A DNA stretch of 64,000 nt from Niastella sp. Its GTDB lineage: Bacteria; Bacteroidota; Bacteroidia; Chitinophagales; Chitinophagaceae. Positions 8,499 to 18,123 of this stretch are shown here, piece after piece. The stretch is from NCBI GenBank assembly GCA_016710595.1, contig JADJVM010000008.1:434001-498000 (forward strand), written 5' to 3'. Under the pieces are notes generated by a model that saw only the letters and a list, made by a program, of their open reading frames with translations, did no database searches and was not told the origin of the DNA. How positions within the stretch are numbered: the stretch's first letter is position 1; each line of letters begins with the position of its first letter. The position numbers were made by a program, and so were the translations under genes.

Positions 8499-9455
8499 TT
8501 ATTCACTTTCTTTATAAATGTTCATTGAAATTTCTCCCTTACTGTTGCGCATACCCCGGTACATACCGGCGCTGTTGAACTGCATAGATACATTGGCATT
8601 TGCATCAATCCCTATCATGCCACCCTCACCTTCCATTTCCATTAATTTTTTATGAACCGTTTCATGCATCGCTTCTTCCAAACTTAAATTTTTAAACTCC
8701 ATCAGGCTACTCACCCGATGTGCGGCTACGGCTCTTATAAAAGGCTCTCCATGGCCGGTGCAACTAATTGCGCAGGTTGCATTATTGGCAAAGGTACCGG
8801 CGCCTATAATGGGGCTGTCACCAATACGGCCATATTTTTTATTTGTCATACCGCCTGTACTGGTGGCGGCTGCAATATTTCCATTTATATCGCAGGCAAC
8901 AGCGCCAACGGTTCCAAATTTTTTATCCTGCATCAATTCTTCCAGGCCCTGGTGGGTATGGTCTAAAGAATAATTATCACTATCCCTTAATTGTTTCCAT
9001 TGATCGTACCGGAATTGTGAAAAGAAAAATTCATCGGGTTCTAATTTTACGCCCTGCTTTATTGCAAAATCATTGGCTCCTTTTCCACTTAAAAAAACAT
9101 GGTTGCTGTTTATCATCACTTCTTCTGCCAGTTCTATAGGATTTCGCACATTTCGCACCCCTGCTACAGCGCCGGCTGCTGTGGTTTTACCATCCATAAT
9201 GGCGGCATCCATTTCCTGCACCCCCTTTTTTGTAAAAACTGATCCACGGCCTGCATTAAACAAGAGATTATCTTCTAACACCACGATGGCAGCTTTTACC
9301 GCATTTACTGCAGTACCACCCTGGTCTAAAACGGCATAGCCAGCATTTAAAGCATCTTCAAGCCCTTTGAGATAGGCTTTTTCCAGGGCAGGCGTCATAT
9401 CTTCTTTTACAATGGTACCTGCACCACCATGTATGGCAATCGCAAAATTTTGCAT
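8499..9455 (-). CDS. Isoaspartyl peptidase / L-asparaginase (Ntn hydrolase)
   Basis: A 318-aa plant-type asparaginase that removes isoaspartyl residues from peptides and can hydrolyse asparagine. It shows the N-terminal AIHGGAGTI, NAGRGSVFTKKG and the autocleavage site FGTVGAVACD, where Thr182 would become the N-terminal nucleophile after self-processing. STGGMTNKKYGRIGDSPIIG holds the conserved substrate-binding residues. There is no signal peptide, so the enzyme is cytoplasmic. It is the first gene of the group with ispD and the methyltransferase. A -7-like TAATTTTG lies on the minus strand at 9477-9484, without a correctly spaced -33. Confidence 0.93.
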   Translation of the reverse strand: MQNFAIAIHGGAGTIVKEDMTPALEKAYLKGLEDALNAGYAVLDQGGTAVNAVKAAIVVLEDNLLFNAGRGSVFTKKGVQEMDAAIMDGKTTAAGAVAGVRNVRNPIELAEEVMINSNHVFLSGKGANDFAIKQGVKLEPDEFFFSQFRYDQWKQLRDSDNYSLDHTHQGLEELMQDKKFGTVGAVACDINGNIAAATSTGGMTNKKYGRIGDSPIIGAGTFANNATCAISCTGHGEPFIRAVAAHRVSSLMEFKNLSLEEAMHETVHKKLMEMEGEGGMIGIDANANVSMQFNSAGMYRGMRNSKGEISMNIYKESE

Positions 9456-9646
9456 AGATCTAATTTCAATTTGTTACAAAATTATTTAATTCTACGACAA
9501 ACACACTCGAATCTTTTTTTGAATTTGTTCAACAAAGTCAAACAAAGTGAGTGTTAATTTTAATAATTTTTAAAGATTATGGGAATGGGCGGATGGGGTG
9601 AGTATTATCACTCAAGTTCAATTGGAGAATGAAACCTGAAGTTCGT

Positions 9647-10013
9647 TCAAATGTACAATTGTAGCTGTTCAGCTATTATCATTAATAAAAAACTTAAATC
9701 AATAAAATAATTATTTAAGGGATGCTTCGTTTCCAGGTCAGTTAATTCTTTGAAATTAATTTCTGTATCATCAAAAAGGTTTGGTTGAATATTGGCGCAA
9801 TATATACTCCATTGCCGTCTTATCAGGATGTTTCCCTGAAATGTTTGCATTAATTTGGAAATAATGACATTGGCCTTGCTGCGGATGGTTTATGAGATAA
9901 TAACATATCTTACATCCGGTAGGAATAAAGACCAAGTGTTCTGGTATTTCCCCAGGAATGGTCATCTGAGTATTCATTATATCCAATATGTCGTCCAGAT
10001 TATAAATAAGCAT
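9647..10013 (-). pseudogene. Candidate frameshifted small gene in a 693-base gap
   Basis: The gap from 9456 to 10148 holds no intact gene of normal size. On the minus strand an 80-codon frame starting at 10013 (MLIYNLDDILDIMNTQMTIP) ends at TGA in the run CCTTTTTGATGA (9771-9780). Removing one T would continue it into a second frame (DDTEINFKELTDLETKHPL...) to 9647, for about 121 residues. The frame is also open upstream to 10091 but has no usual start codon there. The composition looks protein-like and I do not recognise a family. It may be a decayed gene or a one-base sequencing error; it could also be chance in AT-rich DNA. I see nothing else in 9456-9646. Confidence 0.35.
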
Positions 10014-10148
10014 GTTGGCATAATCTACAACTTTATTTATTTGCTTTTGTATGCCATTGTTAAAAGCAAATACACTTTTTTTGTCAAAATTTTAATAATA
10101 TTATTTGAAATCGAACTTTCAATTTAAAATTACCGCTAACATATATAT

Positions 10149-11135
10149 TTACAAAAGCAACCGCTTACATTCTGCTAAGAATGTTTCTTTATTGATGGCA
10201 ACTGTTCCTACTTCTTCGCATACAATACCCCCGGCGATATTTGCCATTTCGGCCATCAGTTTGCGGTTACGGGTAGCTGCAAAAACAAGGGAAGCTACTG
10301 CAATTACGGTATCGCCTGCACCACTCACATCTGCAATATTGCGTGCATGTGTAGGCACCCAATTTTCTTCTGAATCATTGCAATAATACACCCCGTTTTC
10401 TGAGAGGGTGATAAATGAAGTATCATGGCCAAGCTTCGCCTGTAAGGCTTTGTGAATTTGGTTCAGCAAGGGTTGTGAAACGCCGGGTTCAATAATATTC
10501 AGCGCTTCTTTGGCTTCCCGCAGGTTGGGTTTAAAAACATCTACACCGGTATAAGAAAAAAAGTTTTTTCTTTTGGGATCTACGGTAGTAGCAATGTTTA
10601 ATTCTTTGCAGCGGGAAATTATTTTTTGAATAACGGTATGGGTAAGTACGCCTTTATTATAATCTTCAAAAATTACAACAGCCGGATTTTCGGTTGCGAT
10701 GGCCGTTTCTACTTTTTGTAAAAAAAGGGTTTCTTCTGCTGCGGAAAGGTTTTGAGTAACTTCTGCATCCAACCGCATCATGTGCTGGTTTCGGCTTATG
10801 ATACGAATCTTATTGGTAGTACCCCGCTCCTTACTTTGGCATAAGTAGTTCGTATTAATTTTATTTGCGGTTAATAATTCTTTTAGTTGTACGGCTTCTT
10901 CATCCTCCCCTACAAGGCTTACCAGGCTTACGTTAGCGCCCAGTGAAACCAGGTTCAGGGCTACGTTGCCGGCGCCGCCAATACGCTGTTCTTTTTTGGA
11001 AACAGCTACTACGGGTACAGGTGCTTCGGGTGAAATCCGTTCTGTATTACCCCACCAGTAAGTATCCAGCATTACATCGCCGATTACCAATACCGGCATG
11101 TGAAAGGAAGCAAATAATTCATCAAAATCGATCAT
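10149..11135 (-). CDS. rfaE1: D-glycero-beta-D-manno-heptose-7-phosphate kinase
   Basis: A 328-aa PfkB-family kinase equal to the N-terminal half of E. coli HldE. It phosphorylates heptose 7-phosphate to the 1,7-bisphosphate for lipopolysaccharide core synthesis in the cytoplasm. It has VLVIGDVMLDTYWWGNTERI and SPEAPVPVV, both typical of RfaE1, the sugar-kinase motif RIGGAGNVALNLVSLG and the C-terminal ATP and anion-hole motif DVSGAGDTVIAVASL. The cytidylyl/adenylyltransferase domain of HldE is absent, so a separate rfaE2 is expected elsewhere. It starts 7 bases after the APC permease stop and may be cotranscribed with it. Confidence 0.9.
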   Translation of the reverse strand: MIDFDELFASFHMPVLVIGDVMLDTYWWGNTERISPEAPVPVVAVSKKEQRIGGAGNVALNLVSLGANVSLVSLVGEDEEAVQLKELLTANKINTNYLCQSKERGTTNKIRIISRNQHMMRLDAEVTQNLSAAEETLFLQKVETAIATENPAVVIFEDYNKGVLTHTVIQKIISRCKELNIATTVDPKRKNFFSYTGVDVFKPNLREAKEALNIIEPGVSQPLLNQIHKALQAKLGHDTSFITLSENGVYYCNDSEENWVPTHARNIADVSGAGDTVIAVASLVFAATRNRKLMAEMANIAGGIVCEEVGTVAINKETFLAECKRLLL

Positions 11136-11142
11136 AACAAAA

Positions 11143-12558
11143 TCATATTTTTTTATTGGCCATGGCTATATAATAAATGGGAATACCCAATAACACAATA
11201 CCTAAACCCCATCCTGCATAGGTAGGTTTAAACCATATTAGCAATGCACAAAAACTAATTGCCATTAATATATATATAGCAGGCAAAACAGGATAACCAA
11301 AAGCTTTGTATGGCCTTTCTGCATCCGGCATTTTTTTACGTAAAATAAATATGCCGGCAATGGTAAGTGCATAAAATAAAACTACTACAAATGAAATCAT
11401 ATCCAGCAAGTCGCCGTATTTACCGCTTAAGCAAAGCAGGGAAGCAACAAGGCATTGTATCCATAAGGCAAATTCGGGTACATCATTCTTATTTAAAGAA
11501 GCTGCCCTTTTAAAAAACAATCCATCCCGTGCCATCGTATTATACACCCTGGCGCCAGAAAGAATAAGGCCATTATTACAACCAAAAGTTGAGATCATGA
11601 TCATCACTGCAATTACATATGCACCTGCATTGCTCCATATCTTACTGCTTGCAGCAACGGCTACCCGGTCTTGCGGCGCAGATGCTATTTCCTGCAAGGG
11701 CAGTACACTTATATACATTACGTTTACGGCTACATAAATTAAGGTAACAATCATGGTGCCCAGGAAAAGGCTTAAGCCAATATTCTTTTTAGGATTATAT
11801 ACTTCGCCGGCAATAAAGGTTACATTGTTCCAGGCATCACTACTAAAAATAGAACCCACCATGGCTGCTGCGATCGCTCCCAGGATGGCGCTGCCAAAAA
11901 CACCGCCCACCACTTCTCCTGTTTCACTGCGATGTACCATAGTCCATGCATCTGCCCAGTTGCTATTCCATACATCTGCTTTTGCAGCCAATAAAAAACC
12001 AAAAATGATAAGGCCGAATAAAGAAAATAATTTTACTACGGTAAAACTGGTTTGAATCAGTTTTCCTTCTTTAATGCCTTTGGTATTGATATAGGTTAAT
12101 AAAACGATGATGGCAATAGATACAAACTGCGCCGGGTAAATTTTAAAAATACCAATTGTGGCCAGGATATTTTCATCCCTGATATCTAGTACCGGAACAA
12201 AAGTGCCGAGGAATTTAGAAAAAGCTACTCCTACGGCAGCGATGGTAGCTGTTTGTATCACTGCAAAAAAACTCCAGCCATATAAAAAACCGGCCAGTGG
12301 ATTGTATGCTTCCTTTAAATAAACATACTGTCCACCTGCTTTTGGAAACATAGAGCTAAGCTCACCATAACTTAACGCTGCTGTTAGGGTCATAAACCCG
12401 GTGATAAGCCATACCGCAATAAGCCATCCTGCGCTGCCCACATTACGGGCTATATCGGCGCTTACAATAAAAATACCGGATCCAATCATGGAGCCGGCAA
12501 CAATCATCGTAGCATCTAATAATTTTAATGAGGGTTTGTACGTGTGGGTATCTGACAT
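11143..12558 (-). CDS. APC-family amino acid permease
   Basis: A 471-aa inner-membrane protein with about 12 hydrophobic segments. TMIVAGSMIGSGIFIVSADI is the first-helix signature of the amino acid-polyamine-organocation superfamily with the unwound GSGIF motif that binds the substrate backbone; SYGELSSMFPKAGGQYVYLK is the next conserved block. The overall pattern is closest to LAT-like exchangers and cationic or neutral amino acid permeases; the specific substrate cannot be read. It lies 43 bases downstream of the e(P4) phosphatase gene and 7 bases upstream of rfaE1. There is no evident metabolic link to rfaE1. Confidence 0.88.
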   Translation of the reverse strand: MSDTHTYKPSLKLLDATMIVAGSMIGSGIFIVSADIARNVGSAGWLIAVWLITGFMTLTAALSYGELSSMFPKAGGQYVYLKEAYNPLAGFLYGWSFFAVIQTATIAAVGVAFSKFLGTFVPVLDIRDENILATIGIFKIYPAQFVSIAIIVLLTYINTKGIKEGKLIQTSFTVVKLFSLFGLIIFGFLLAAKADVWNSNWADAWTMVHRSETGEVVGGVFGSAILGAIAAAMVGSIFSSDAWNNVTFIAGEVYNPKKNIGLSLFLGTMIVTLIYVAVNVMYISVLPLQEIASAPQDRVAVAASSKIWSNAGAYVIAVMIMISTFGCNNGLILSGARVYNTMARDGLFFKRAASLNKNDVPEFALWIQCLVASLLCLSGKYGDLLDMISFVVVLFYALTIAGIFILRKKMPDAERPYKAFGYPVLPAIYILMAISFCALLIWFKPTYAGWGLGIVLLGIPIYYIAMANKKI

Positions 12559-12601
12559 ACAGTTGATTTGATTTTATAAACTAATTTGTTTAAAATATAT
12601 T

Positions 12602-13423
12602 TTAGTAGCTTTTTAAAACTGATTTCATTATAGAATCTTTTTGAGCCTGGTTATAATTATATTTATAGTGATAAAGGCTACCTTCCCAATCGCCATAGTT
12701 TGCATTTGGCAATACGATAAAACGATCTCCAAATTCTGCAGAAAAGATTGTAACCTGGCTGCTCCTGTCTTGCATATTCTTTTTATCGAACAGCGAAGAA
12801 AAATCGGACAGGTTATCGCCCATCAATAAAATTACTTCATGATCCTGCATTACATACTGGCGGCGTGGTTCTTTTGCTGATGAGGTTTGTTTGGTTAGCA
12901 TGTGTATTCCATCGGCGTAAGGCAAACCAAATTTCTTTAAATTAAGGATTGTGTTTTCTCTTTCTTTTTCATCCCTGTTGGTAATATAAAACACTTCTAC
13001 ATTTTTAGATGCACAATAGTGCAGGAACGAACCGGCTCCCGGCATTGTATCAGCATCTGCCTTACTGGTCCAGGTGTACCAGGATGCTGGATCAAATTCT
13101 TTGCCCTGATAAGCCTGGTGCACGGCGTAGGGGCTATTGTCTAAAAGGGTTTCATCAATATCGGTTATGATAGCGAGTTTTTTATTTGTTTTGGGTTTAT
13201 AATTTTCAATGCGGTAGCGGGCAATATTATATGCTTGTAAACACAATGCCCGGTACTCGGCTGCTTTTTGCTGGAACAAACTGGTAAACAATTTTCCATT
13301 CAGGCTGATGTTGGCAGGTAAGGTTGCGGCATTACTGGTACCCATCATTTTTGTTTCTTTACATGCCGCTGTTGATAAGATAAGTACAAATATCCATATC
13401 GAAAATCTTTTAATCCTTTTCAT
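12602..13423 (-). CDS. 5'-nucleotidase, lipoprotein e(P4) family
   Basis: A 273-aa HAD-superfamily class C acid phosphatase. The N terminus (FSIWIFVLILSTAACKE) is a lipoprotein signal with the acylated Cys after TAA, so it is membrane-anchored in the periplasm or at the surface. AIITDIDETLLDNSPYAV contains the catalytic DxD pair, FYITNRDEKERENT is motif II and LLMGDNLSDF is motif IV. Related proteins in other bacteria (Haemophilus e(P4)) dephosphorylate nucleoside monophosphates and NMN so that nucleosides can be taken up. It is upstream of the permease gene and reads in the same direction. Confidence 0.92.
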   Translation of the reverse strand: MKRIKRFSIWIFVLILSTAACKETKMMGTSNAATLPANISLNGKLFTSLFQQKAAEYRALCLQAYNIARYRIENYKPKTNKKLAIITDIDETLLDNSPYAVHQAYQGKEFDPASWYTWTSKADADTMPGAGSFLHYCASKNVEVFYITNRDEKERENTILNLKKFGLPYADGIHMLTKQTSSAKEPRRQYVMQDHEVILLMGDNLSDFSSLFDKKNMQDRSSQVTIFSAEFGDRFIVLPNANYGDWEGSLYHYKYNYNQAQKDSIMKSVLKSY

Positions 13424-13508
13424 GCTTGTTTAATTTTAATATTTTGCAGTACCCGAAGATAAAAAGTTTGCCTGAAACATACGCAAGTGATTCTTCACAG
13501 CCCAGTCT

Positions 13509-13539
13509 TTTGGTTGAAGCGGGTAATTTTCTATCTTAC
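13509..13539 (+). promoter_or_regulatory. Probable promoter for the META-domain lipoprotein gene
   Basis: TTTG (13509-13512), a 19-base spacer and TATCTTAC (13532-13539). The -33 and spacing are ideal; the -7 element differs from TAnnTTTG at its last two bases. It ends 17 bases before the ATG at 13557. Confidence 0.4.
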
Positions 13540-13556
13540 ATCTATAATTTCATTTA

Positions 13557-14342
13557 ATGAAACGATACATCCTCATAACATGCATCATTACCGCATTTGC
13601 CTGTGCGGCCTGCCACAGTACTAAAAAGGTACGGGAAACTACAGTGGCAAAACAACAGTTTGATATAAAATTAAATGATACCCTGCAAAATAAACTCAAT
13701 ACCGGCATTGATTTTACGGCAAACGGACAGAATCCTGCTTCCTGGAATTTAGATATGGATTTTGATAAATATTTCCTCTTCACTACCGCCGATGGCATCA
13801 GTATGAGTTTATATGCCACATCAGTTAGAAAAATAAATGATCAAAGTCAATTTAACCTTCTTACTAAAATAGGCGATATGATCATAACCATTGATAGCAT
13901 CAATTGCCCCAATAGTAATTTTGAAACACAAACACATTGGGTACAGGTAAGCCTGGCGGGAAAAATATATACTGGTTGTGGCAAATATTTGTACGATCCC
14001 CAATTAAATAATACCTGGGTATTAGAAAGCATAAAAGATATTGAACAACAAAAAAATATGTTCACAAAGGGCCTTCCCGAAATAAAATTTGATATTCAAA
14101 AAGGAACTGTAACTGGCCGGGATGGTTGCAATAATTTTGGCGGTAACATTACCATTGAAGGAAACAGGATCCGCTTTAACAACATGTATCAAACAAAAAT
14201 ATATTGCAAGAACAATAATGATGCATTTGAGAAAATGATAAAAGAAAATATATCCGGTAAGCTTGCCAGTTATTATTTTAAAGAAGGTAAGCTTTACCTC
14301 TATCTCATTGATGATAGTATGCTCATTTTTAAAAAGAAGTAA
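13557..14342 (+). CDS. META (HslJ-like) domain lipoprotein
   Basis: A 261-aa protein with a lipoprotein signal (ITCIITAFACAACHS). A middle region resembling the COG3650/META companion domain (SINCPNSNFETQTHWVQVSL and GCGKYL) is followed by the META domain from about residue 150: TWVLESI, KGLPEIKFDIQKGTVTGRDG, CNNFGGNITIEGNRIRFNN. The W-x-L...P...F...G-x-x-x-G-x-x-x-C-N-x-x-x-G pattern is diagnostic. Members such as HslJ are linked to heat tolerance and antibiotic resistance, but no activity is known. It faces the S9 peptidase gene tail-to-tail. Confidence 0.8.
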   Translation: MKRYILITCIITAFACAACHSTKKVRETTVAKQQFDIKLNDTLQNKLNTGIDFTANGQNPASWNLDMDFDKYFLFTTADGISMSLYATSVRKINDQSQFNLLTKIGDMIITIDSINCPNSNFETQTHWVQVSLAGKIYTGCGKYLYDPQLNNTWVLESIKDIEQQKNMFTKGLPEIKFDIQKGTVTGRDGCNNFGGNITIEGNRIRFNNMYQTKIYCKNNNDAFEKMIKENISGKLASYYFKEGKLYLYLIDDSMLIFKKK

Positions 14343-14363
14343 GTATTAATTTTATTTTCTAAA

Positions 14364-17342
14364 TTAATTTTCACCAGCCTTTTCATCAATCTCCAATCCC
14401 CAGTCTCGGTTCTTTTCTGTTGCAGGCACACCTCTCGTCATCCAATAAGGCGCCCTGGCACCTTTTAAATAATGATCAAAAAACTGGCTCAGGCGAATGG
14501 AAAGGTCTTTCCTGTTTCTTCTTTCTACCAGGTTGTGGTCTTCACCATTGTATTGCAGTAACCATGCGGGTTTTCCCAATCTTTTTAAAGCTGTAAAAAA
14601 CTCGATGCCCTGGTACCACGGTACAGATCCATCCTGGTCATTTGCCATAATGAGCACTGGTGTTTTAATTTTATCAACAAAAAATAAGGGAGAATTTTTA
14701 ATATACAAGTCCTGGCGCTGCCATAGTGTTGCGCCCAGTCGGCTTTGTGTTTTTTCATATTGAAACTGGCGGTTGATGCCGCTTCCCCACCTGATACCAC
14801 CATAAGCACTCGTCATATTGGCTACAGGTGCACCTGCTCCGGCAGCTTTAAAAATATTTGTCCTGGTAATTAAATAGGCTACCTGGTAGCCACCCCAGCT
14901 TTGGCCCTGAATCCCCATTTTTGAAGAGTCAACATACGAAAATGCAGCCAGGTATTTTGCGGCGCTCACCACGCTATTATAAGCGCTGGCGCCGGGTTCG
15001 CCGGTTTTATAATAAATATTAGGATCAAAAACCAAATAACCGTTACTTACAAAATAAGGGATATTGATGATAGAAGCACTGGGCGCAGGCACTTTGTATG
15101 AATACAAACCATCGGCATTCTTTTCATAAAAATAAAATACGATGGGGTATTTTTTATGCGGATCAAAATTTTCGGGTTTATATAAAATCCCTTCACTCAT
15201 TTTGCCATCAAACATTTTCCAATGAACCAACCCGGCTGTAAGCCAGTTATAATCTTTTTGCTGATCGGCAATATGGGTGTATTGTTTTAAATTATTAAAA
15301 TGATTGCCTGCATAAATTTCACTGGCGCTAATATTGCTTTGCTGCACCAAAAACACATTGGCATCTTGGGCCTTTAACACCGAAGGATAGCTGTAAGGCA
15401 CGCTACCAAAGGATTGTGGGGCAGACGAAGTGTTCAGTACTTTGATACTAAAACCGGCTTCTTTATTTATTTTATTAAAATGACTAAGCCATAGCGTATC
15501 AGCAGGATTAAAAAAGCGCTGGTCCCTGTCAAATTGATATGCATCATATACCCATTTATTTTTACGCCCGGTACCGGCCGTGATATTAATGGGTGCTGAT
15601 ATCGCATTGGGATCCACTGCCCAAATATCATATTCATCATTAATCAAAACCAGGCTATCATGTTGCATCCACCCGGTAAAGCCGGCAGCGTTCGGATAAT
15701 CCGGCATGTCAAATTCAGTATTGTACAAAGGCACAGTAATTTTAGCACTGATATTTTTTATACTACCGGATTCCATATTGTAAGCAAAATAATTTCTTTG
15801 CTGTGGATCGTACCAGTAAACAAATTTTCCTTCAGGTGATGCCGAAGCAGCAGATAAATTATTTTTTTTGATGAGTGTACGGCTGCCATCAATCGTGTTG
15901 ATCTTATAAAGGGTCCACCGTGGCCTTCCCTCCCACTGCATGGATTGCCGGTTCCCGCTGCTGGTTTGTGCCAGTACCCAATCTGCATTGCCTTCATTTA
16001 CTAAGCTGCAGTTTTCTGCATCAACACCTCCCAAAGGAATCACGGCTGTTTTTTGTAAATTCATTACAGCGAGGTAGCTGCGTGAAGATTCCATTCTTAA
16101 CTGCTTCAATTGCTGAGGTTGCAGGTAATCATCTTTATAATTCCAAATATCTAACCGGGCAAGTTCAAAGTCAACCAGGCTGGTATCTTTTGCAGGTTGA
16201 AGCGCTGCGATACCGAAAAATAATTTTTTACCGTCTTTACTAAAATTAATTTTTGCATTTTCGCTGATGCCCATTCCCAGCTTCATACCGATTGTATTTT
16301 TATCGGCAATGAGGCGGGCTGTATCATCAGCCAGGGCATAATACCAAAGTTTATAAAATTTTTGAAGCGCTTTTTCACTGCTGTCTGTTTCTGCAGTAAA
16401 AGCAAGCTGAGCGCCACTTTCGTCAAAACTAAAAGAACCTGCATCATTGAAACCCTTAAATATAGTATCTGTAATACCTGTTTGTAAATGTTGTAAGATT
16501 AAACAAGCTTTACTGTTACTGTCTTTTTTATTGCGGGTAGTTTCTATTAATAAAACAGTTCCATAATCATCAAACATATAAGAGGATACGCCCGGATACT
16601 TTTTTTCTTTGCCCGTAGCCAGGTTTCTTACAATCAAATCATTTCCATCATTTGCTTTTGAACCAGGTGTGCCATCATCATCTGCATCAGTAAGCATACC
16701 ATCTGCTGCATTTCTTTGAATTATTTTTGCAGCTTTTTCTGCAGCAGCAATTACCTGCTCTTTTTTTATTTTACCCTTTACCTTTTGTAAAGAAGTCCGG
16801 ATTACAGAATCGGCCACTTTTGCCAATACATCAATTTGTTTTTTTATGGAATCTGGCTTTGCAGCTTTTTTTGCCGTATCGGGTAAAGACTTTTCTAATT
16901 GATAAGCCAGCCAACCACTTGATTTTTCCGGGATTTTATATGATTGTACCCGGCTTATTTTTAAGATGCTATCAGTACCCATCGCAATAATGGCAAGCGA
17001 ATCTTTTGGCATTTCATCAGGTTTTTTCTTTTTAATTTTTGCCTGCCGGGTATCTGCAAAATGAGGCTTTATTTTAAGAATAACATAACGGCTATCGGGT
17101 GTAAAACTGGCATTATATCCATTCGTTATCAATATTGAATCTGCATCCTGCAATCCCCGAATGGTAAGTTGGCCATCGCCTTCCTGCTCATTAATGGCAT
17201 ACAAAATATAATTTCCATTATTGCTTATCTTACGCTCCCCGGCTGATTTCCAGCCATCATATACTGAATGTGTTAATGCTTTCTTTTGTGCAAATACCCA
17301 CAACGGGAAAGTAAATAGGAGGAAGAAAATGATCTTGTGCAT
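14364..17342 (-). CDS. Secreted S9 family (prolyl-oligopeptidase-type) peptidase
   Basis: A 992-aa serine peptidase with a signal peptide (IIFFLLFTFPLWVFAQKK). A long N-terminal beta-propeller region is followed by the alpha/beta-hydrolase domain. GIQGQSWGGYQVAYLITRT holds the nucleophile (Ser815, in GxSxGG), DQDGSVPWYQG the catalytic Asp, and EDHNLVERRNRKDL the His. The charged stretch with many lysines between residues ~120 and 220 is an insertion in the propeller. Such exported peptidases in Bacteroidota release short peptides for nutrition. It stands alone; nothing nearby shows regulation. Confidence 0.92.
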   Translation of the reverse strand: MHKIIFFLLFTFPLWVFAQKKALTHSVYDGWKSAGERKISNNGNYILYAINEQEGDGQLTIRGLQDADSILITNGYNASFTPDSRYVILKIKPHFADTRQAKIKKKKPDEMPKDSLAIIAMGTDSILKISRVQSYKIPEKSSGWLAYQLEKSLPDTAKKAAKPDSIKKQIDVLAKVADSVIRTSLQKVKGKIKKEQVIAAAEKAAKIIQRNAADGMLTDADDDGTPGSKANDGNDLIVRNLATGKEKKYPGVSSYMFDDYGTVLLIETTRNKKDSNSKACLILQHLQTGITDTIFKGFNDAGSFSFDESGAQLAFTAETDSSEKALQKFYKLWYYALADDTARLIADKNTIGMKLGMGISENAKINFSKDGKKLFFGIAALQPAKDTSLVDFELARLDIWNYKDDYLQPQQLKQLRMESSRSYLAVMNLQKTAVIPLGGVDAENCSLVNEGNADWVLAQTSSGNRQSMQWEGRPRWTLYKINTIDGSRTLIKKNNLSAASASPEGKFVYWYDPQQRNYFAYNMESGSIKNISAKITVPLYNTEFDMPDYPNAAGFTGWMQHDSLVLINDEYDIWAVDPNAISAPINITAGTGRKNKWVYDAYQFDRDQRFFNPADTLWLSHFNKINKEAGFSIKVLNTSSAPQSFGSVPYSYPSVLKAQDANVFLVQQSNISASEIYAGNHFNNLKQYTHIADQQKDYNWLTAGLVHWKMFDGKMSEGILYKPENFDPHKKYPIVFYFYEKNADGLYSYKVPAPSASIINIPYFVSNGYLVFDPNIYYKTGEPGASAYNSVVSAAKYLAAFSYVDSSKMGIQGQSWGGYQVAYLITRTNIFKAAGAGAPVANMTSAYGGIRWGSGINRQFQYEKTQSRLGATLWQRQDLYIKNSPLFFVDKIKTPVLIMANDQDGSVPWYQGIEFFTALKRLGKPAWLLQYNGEDHNLVERRNRKDLSIRLSQFFDHYLKGARAPYWMTRGVPATEKNRDWGLEIDEKAGEN

Positions 17343-17418
17343 ACAATTATTTTTGGATGCTTAAAGATATTTCATTCCTGTTAAAAACTTTTACCATCCA
17401 TATTTTAATTATATTCTT

Positions 17419-18009
17419 TTAATCTTCCTCAAAAAATCCCCATTGTGCCCTCAGTTCCGCCATTTGTAATGCTGGTAAGGATGGTTTTTGATAATGGCCT
17501 GCTATTTTTTTTTGACGATATGCTTCATAAATACACACGGCACATGCAACAGATACATTTAATGACTTAATAATACCTACTTGCGGAATTAAAAAATTAC
17601 CATCGGCCATTGCAACGATATCTTCACTCACACCGCTGTGTTCATTTCCAAAAACCAATGCAACGCTATCATCAAAATTTATTTCATAAATACTTACGGC
17701 ATCATTACTTAAATGGGTGGTAAAAATTTTATTGTATTTTTTTCGGATGGCAGTAAAACATGTTCCGGCATCTTCAAACTGGTGAATGGTAAGCCATTTA
17801 GCTGCGCTTGATGAACTTTTAGCGCCCCATTTTTTATGCCTGGGAATTTTATTATTTAAAATAAAAATTTCCTGGATCCCTACAGCATCGCAGGTACGCA
17901 TAATGGCAGAGATATTATGCGGGTCAGTAATATTTTCTAAAACAACAGTGAGGTTTGGTTGTCTTTTTTCTAATACGGCTGTTAGCCGGTTATTTCTTTC
18001 TGGCGTCAT
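17419..18009 (-). CDS. trmH: TrmH family tRNA 2'-O-methyltransferase
   Basis: A 196-aa SPOUT methyltransferase. The three SpoU motifs are present: NITDPHNISAIMRTCDAVG (motif 1, with the N-x-x-x-x-x-R pattern), LVFGNEHSGVSEDI (motif 2) and IPQVGIIKSLNVSVACAVCI (motif 3). TrmH makes 2'-O-methylguanosine at position 18 of tRNA; the N-terminal and C-terminal extensions and total size fit TrmH better than the shorter TrmL. A second SpoU protein is encoded at 57600. The gene lies between two terminator-like regions and is probably monocistronic. Confidence 0.85.
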   Translation of the reverse strand: MTPERNNRLTAVLEKRQPNLTVVLENITDPHNISAIMRTCDAVGIQEIFILNNKIPRHKKWGAKSSSSAAKWLTIHQFEDAGTCFTAIRKKYNKIFTTHLSNDAVSIYEINFDDSVALVFGNEHSGVSEDIVAMADGNFLIPQVGIIKSLNVSVACAVCIYEAYRQKKIAGHYQKPSLPALQMAELRAQWGFFEED

Positions 18010-18068
18010 GCTGCGAATTTCTAAAGAAAGAAGCAGAACTAAAAATTTAATGATAAAGCCTGCCGAAC

Positions 18069-18099
18069 AAAAAAGAAGCTACCCATTTGTGGATAGCTT
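18069..18099 (-). terminator. Rho-independent terminator after the outer-membrane receptor gene
   Basis: On the minus strand AAGCTATCC, loop ACAAAT and GGGTAGCTT form a stem with one mismatch, followed by CTTTTTT. It lies 25 bases after the stop of the receptor gene that ends at 18124. Confidence 0.75.
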
Positions 18100-18123
18100 A
18101 CTGCTTCTGTGATTTACAAAAAA

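Noticed and set aside
10086..10088. TTG near 10087 as the start of the frameshifted small gene
   Set aside because: Codon-by-codon counting shows it is in a different frame from the ATG at 10013, and that frame hits a stop.
9855..10127. 90-codon plus-strand frame in the gap before rfaE1
   Set aside because: It is opposite to a more protein-like minus-strand frame and looks like an AT-rich hydrophobic shadow.
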